NCBI GenBank assembly: GCA_020846375.1
Contig: JADLDZ010000245.1
Location: 1-5,914 of the forward strand
Reading direction: 5' to 3'
Length of the DNA: 5,914 nt
Origin: Nitrospirales bacterium
Lineage (GTDB): Bacteria > Nitrospirota > Thermodesulfovibrionia > Thermodesulfovibrionales > Dissulfurispiraceae
Position 1 is the first letter of the stretch, and every line of letters begins with the position of its first letter. This document shows positions 5,744-5,914 of the stretch, piece by piece. The notes under the pieces were generated by a model that saw nothing but the letters and a program-made list of their open reading frames with translations, was not told the origin of the DNA and made no database searches. The translations under genes and the position numbers were made by a program.

Positions 5744-5914
5744 TATCAGAAACCACACTGACGCAATGCATTTCCTATTATTCAGCATAGCGCGGGTCAA
5801 TTGCCACTGAGAGGTCCCGTCATCGCCGCCTGCGGAAGCCTGGAAATGCTGTAATTACGCTCCTTGCCGCAGAAAGTCTTTACTTGCAAGTCTCCGATCT
5901 GTTATAAATTAATA
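5744..5914. other. Upstream region of dinG, to the right window edge
   Basis: No gene is evident here: all three leftward frames meet stops near the edge, and no rightward start with a ribosome binding site occurs. On the minus strand TTGACC (5800-5795) followed after 17 bases by TAGGAA (5777-5772) is a weak candidate dinG promoter; it would start about 20 bases before the ATG at 5743. No LexA box (CTGT-N8-ACAG) is visible, so SOS control is not supported. Two short palindromes, GTAATTAC (5851-5858) and ACTTGCAAGT (5882-5891), lie nearer the edge. Confidence 0.45.
5879..5908 (+). promoter_or_regulatory. Candidate rightward promoter for a gene beyond the window
   Basis: TTTACT (5879-5884, four of six) and TATAAA (5903-5908, five of six) are spaced 18 bases apart, with an AT-rich tail up to the edge. 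Transcription would begin at about 5915, outside the window, divergent from dinG. A perfect palindrome ACTTGCAAGT (5882-5891) overlaps the end of the -35 and the spacer, a position suited to a repressor, but it is short enough to be chance. Confidence 0.35.

Noticed and set aside
5027..5761. A long plus-strand open frame (244 codons) opposite the dinG N-terminal half
   Set aside because: dinG contains all helicase motifs across the same bases; the opposite frame has no recognisable motif and arises from codon bias.

Overview
The window looks like ordinary chromosomal DNA from a GC-rich Gram-negative bacterium. Housekeeping genes sit on both strands with short gaps, mostly AGGAG-type ribosome binding sites, sigma70-like promoters and a genomically encoded CCA on the tRNA. 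Gene content (a DinG-type Fe-S helicase without an exonuclease domain, an archaeal-like inositol monophosphatase, a YrfG-type nucleotidase) and composition would fit Desulfobacterota or Nitrospirota. That placement is a guess from style, not a demonstrated match. I see no insertion sequence, phage gene, CRISPR array, toxin-antitoxin pair or defence system.

Layout from left to right. (1) The 5' end of a short-chain dehydrogenase/reductase gene reads leftward out of the window. (2) A 151-base divergent gap carries a TATAAT box. (3) A rightward two-gene unit encodes an acidic 185-residue protein of unknown function and a HAD-family GMP/IMP nucleotidase (YrfG type), joined by an ATGA start/stop overlap. 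(4) A leftward pair encodes unrecognised proteins of 117 and 135 residues; the second overlaps the nucleotidase 3' end tail to tail by 17 bases. (5) A leftward inositol monophosphatase/FBPase-family gene lies 235 bases upstream of that pair. (6) A rightward initiator tRNA gene has its own promoter. (7) A strong 12-bp hairpin serves as the shared terminator between the tRNA and (8) a leftward dinG-like helicase gene. (9) The last 170 bases hold the dinG upstream region and a candidate rightward promoter whose gene lies outside the window.

The genes do not form one obvious pathway. Translational coupling links the acidic protein to the nucleotidase, and the 117/135-residue proteins probably share a transcript. 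The most interesting local signal is the initiator tRNA. It has an A1-C72 mismatch instead of the C1-A72 of E. coli, and its promoter places the predicted transcription start on nucleotide 1, so the gene may be transcribed with no 5' leader. Beyond that, the three unrecognised proteins are the main unknowns. I did not find evidence for a new multi-gene system.
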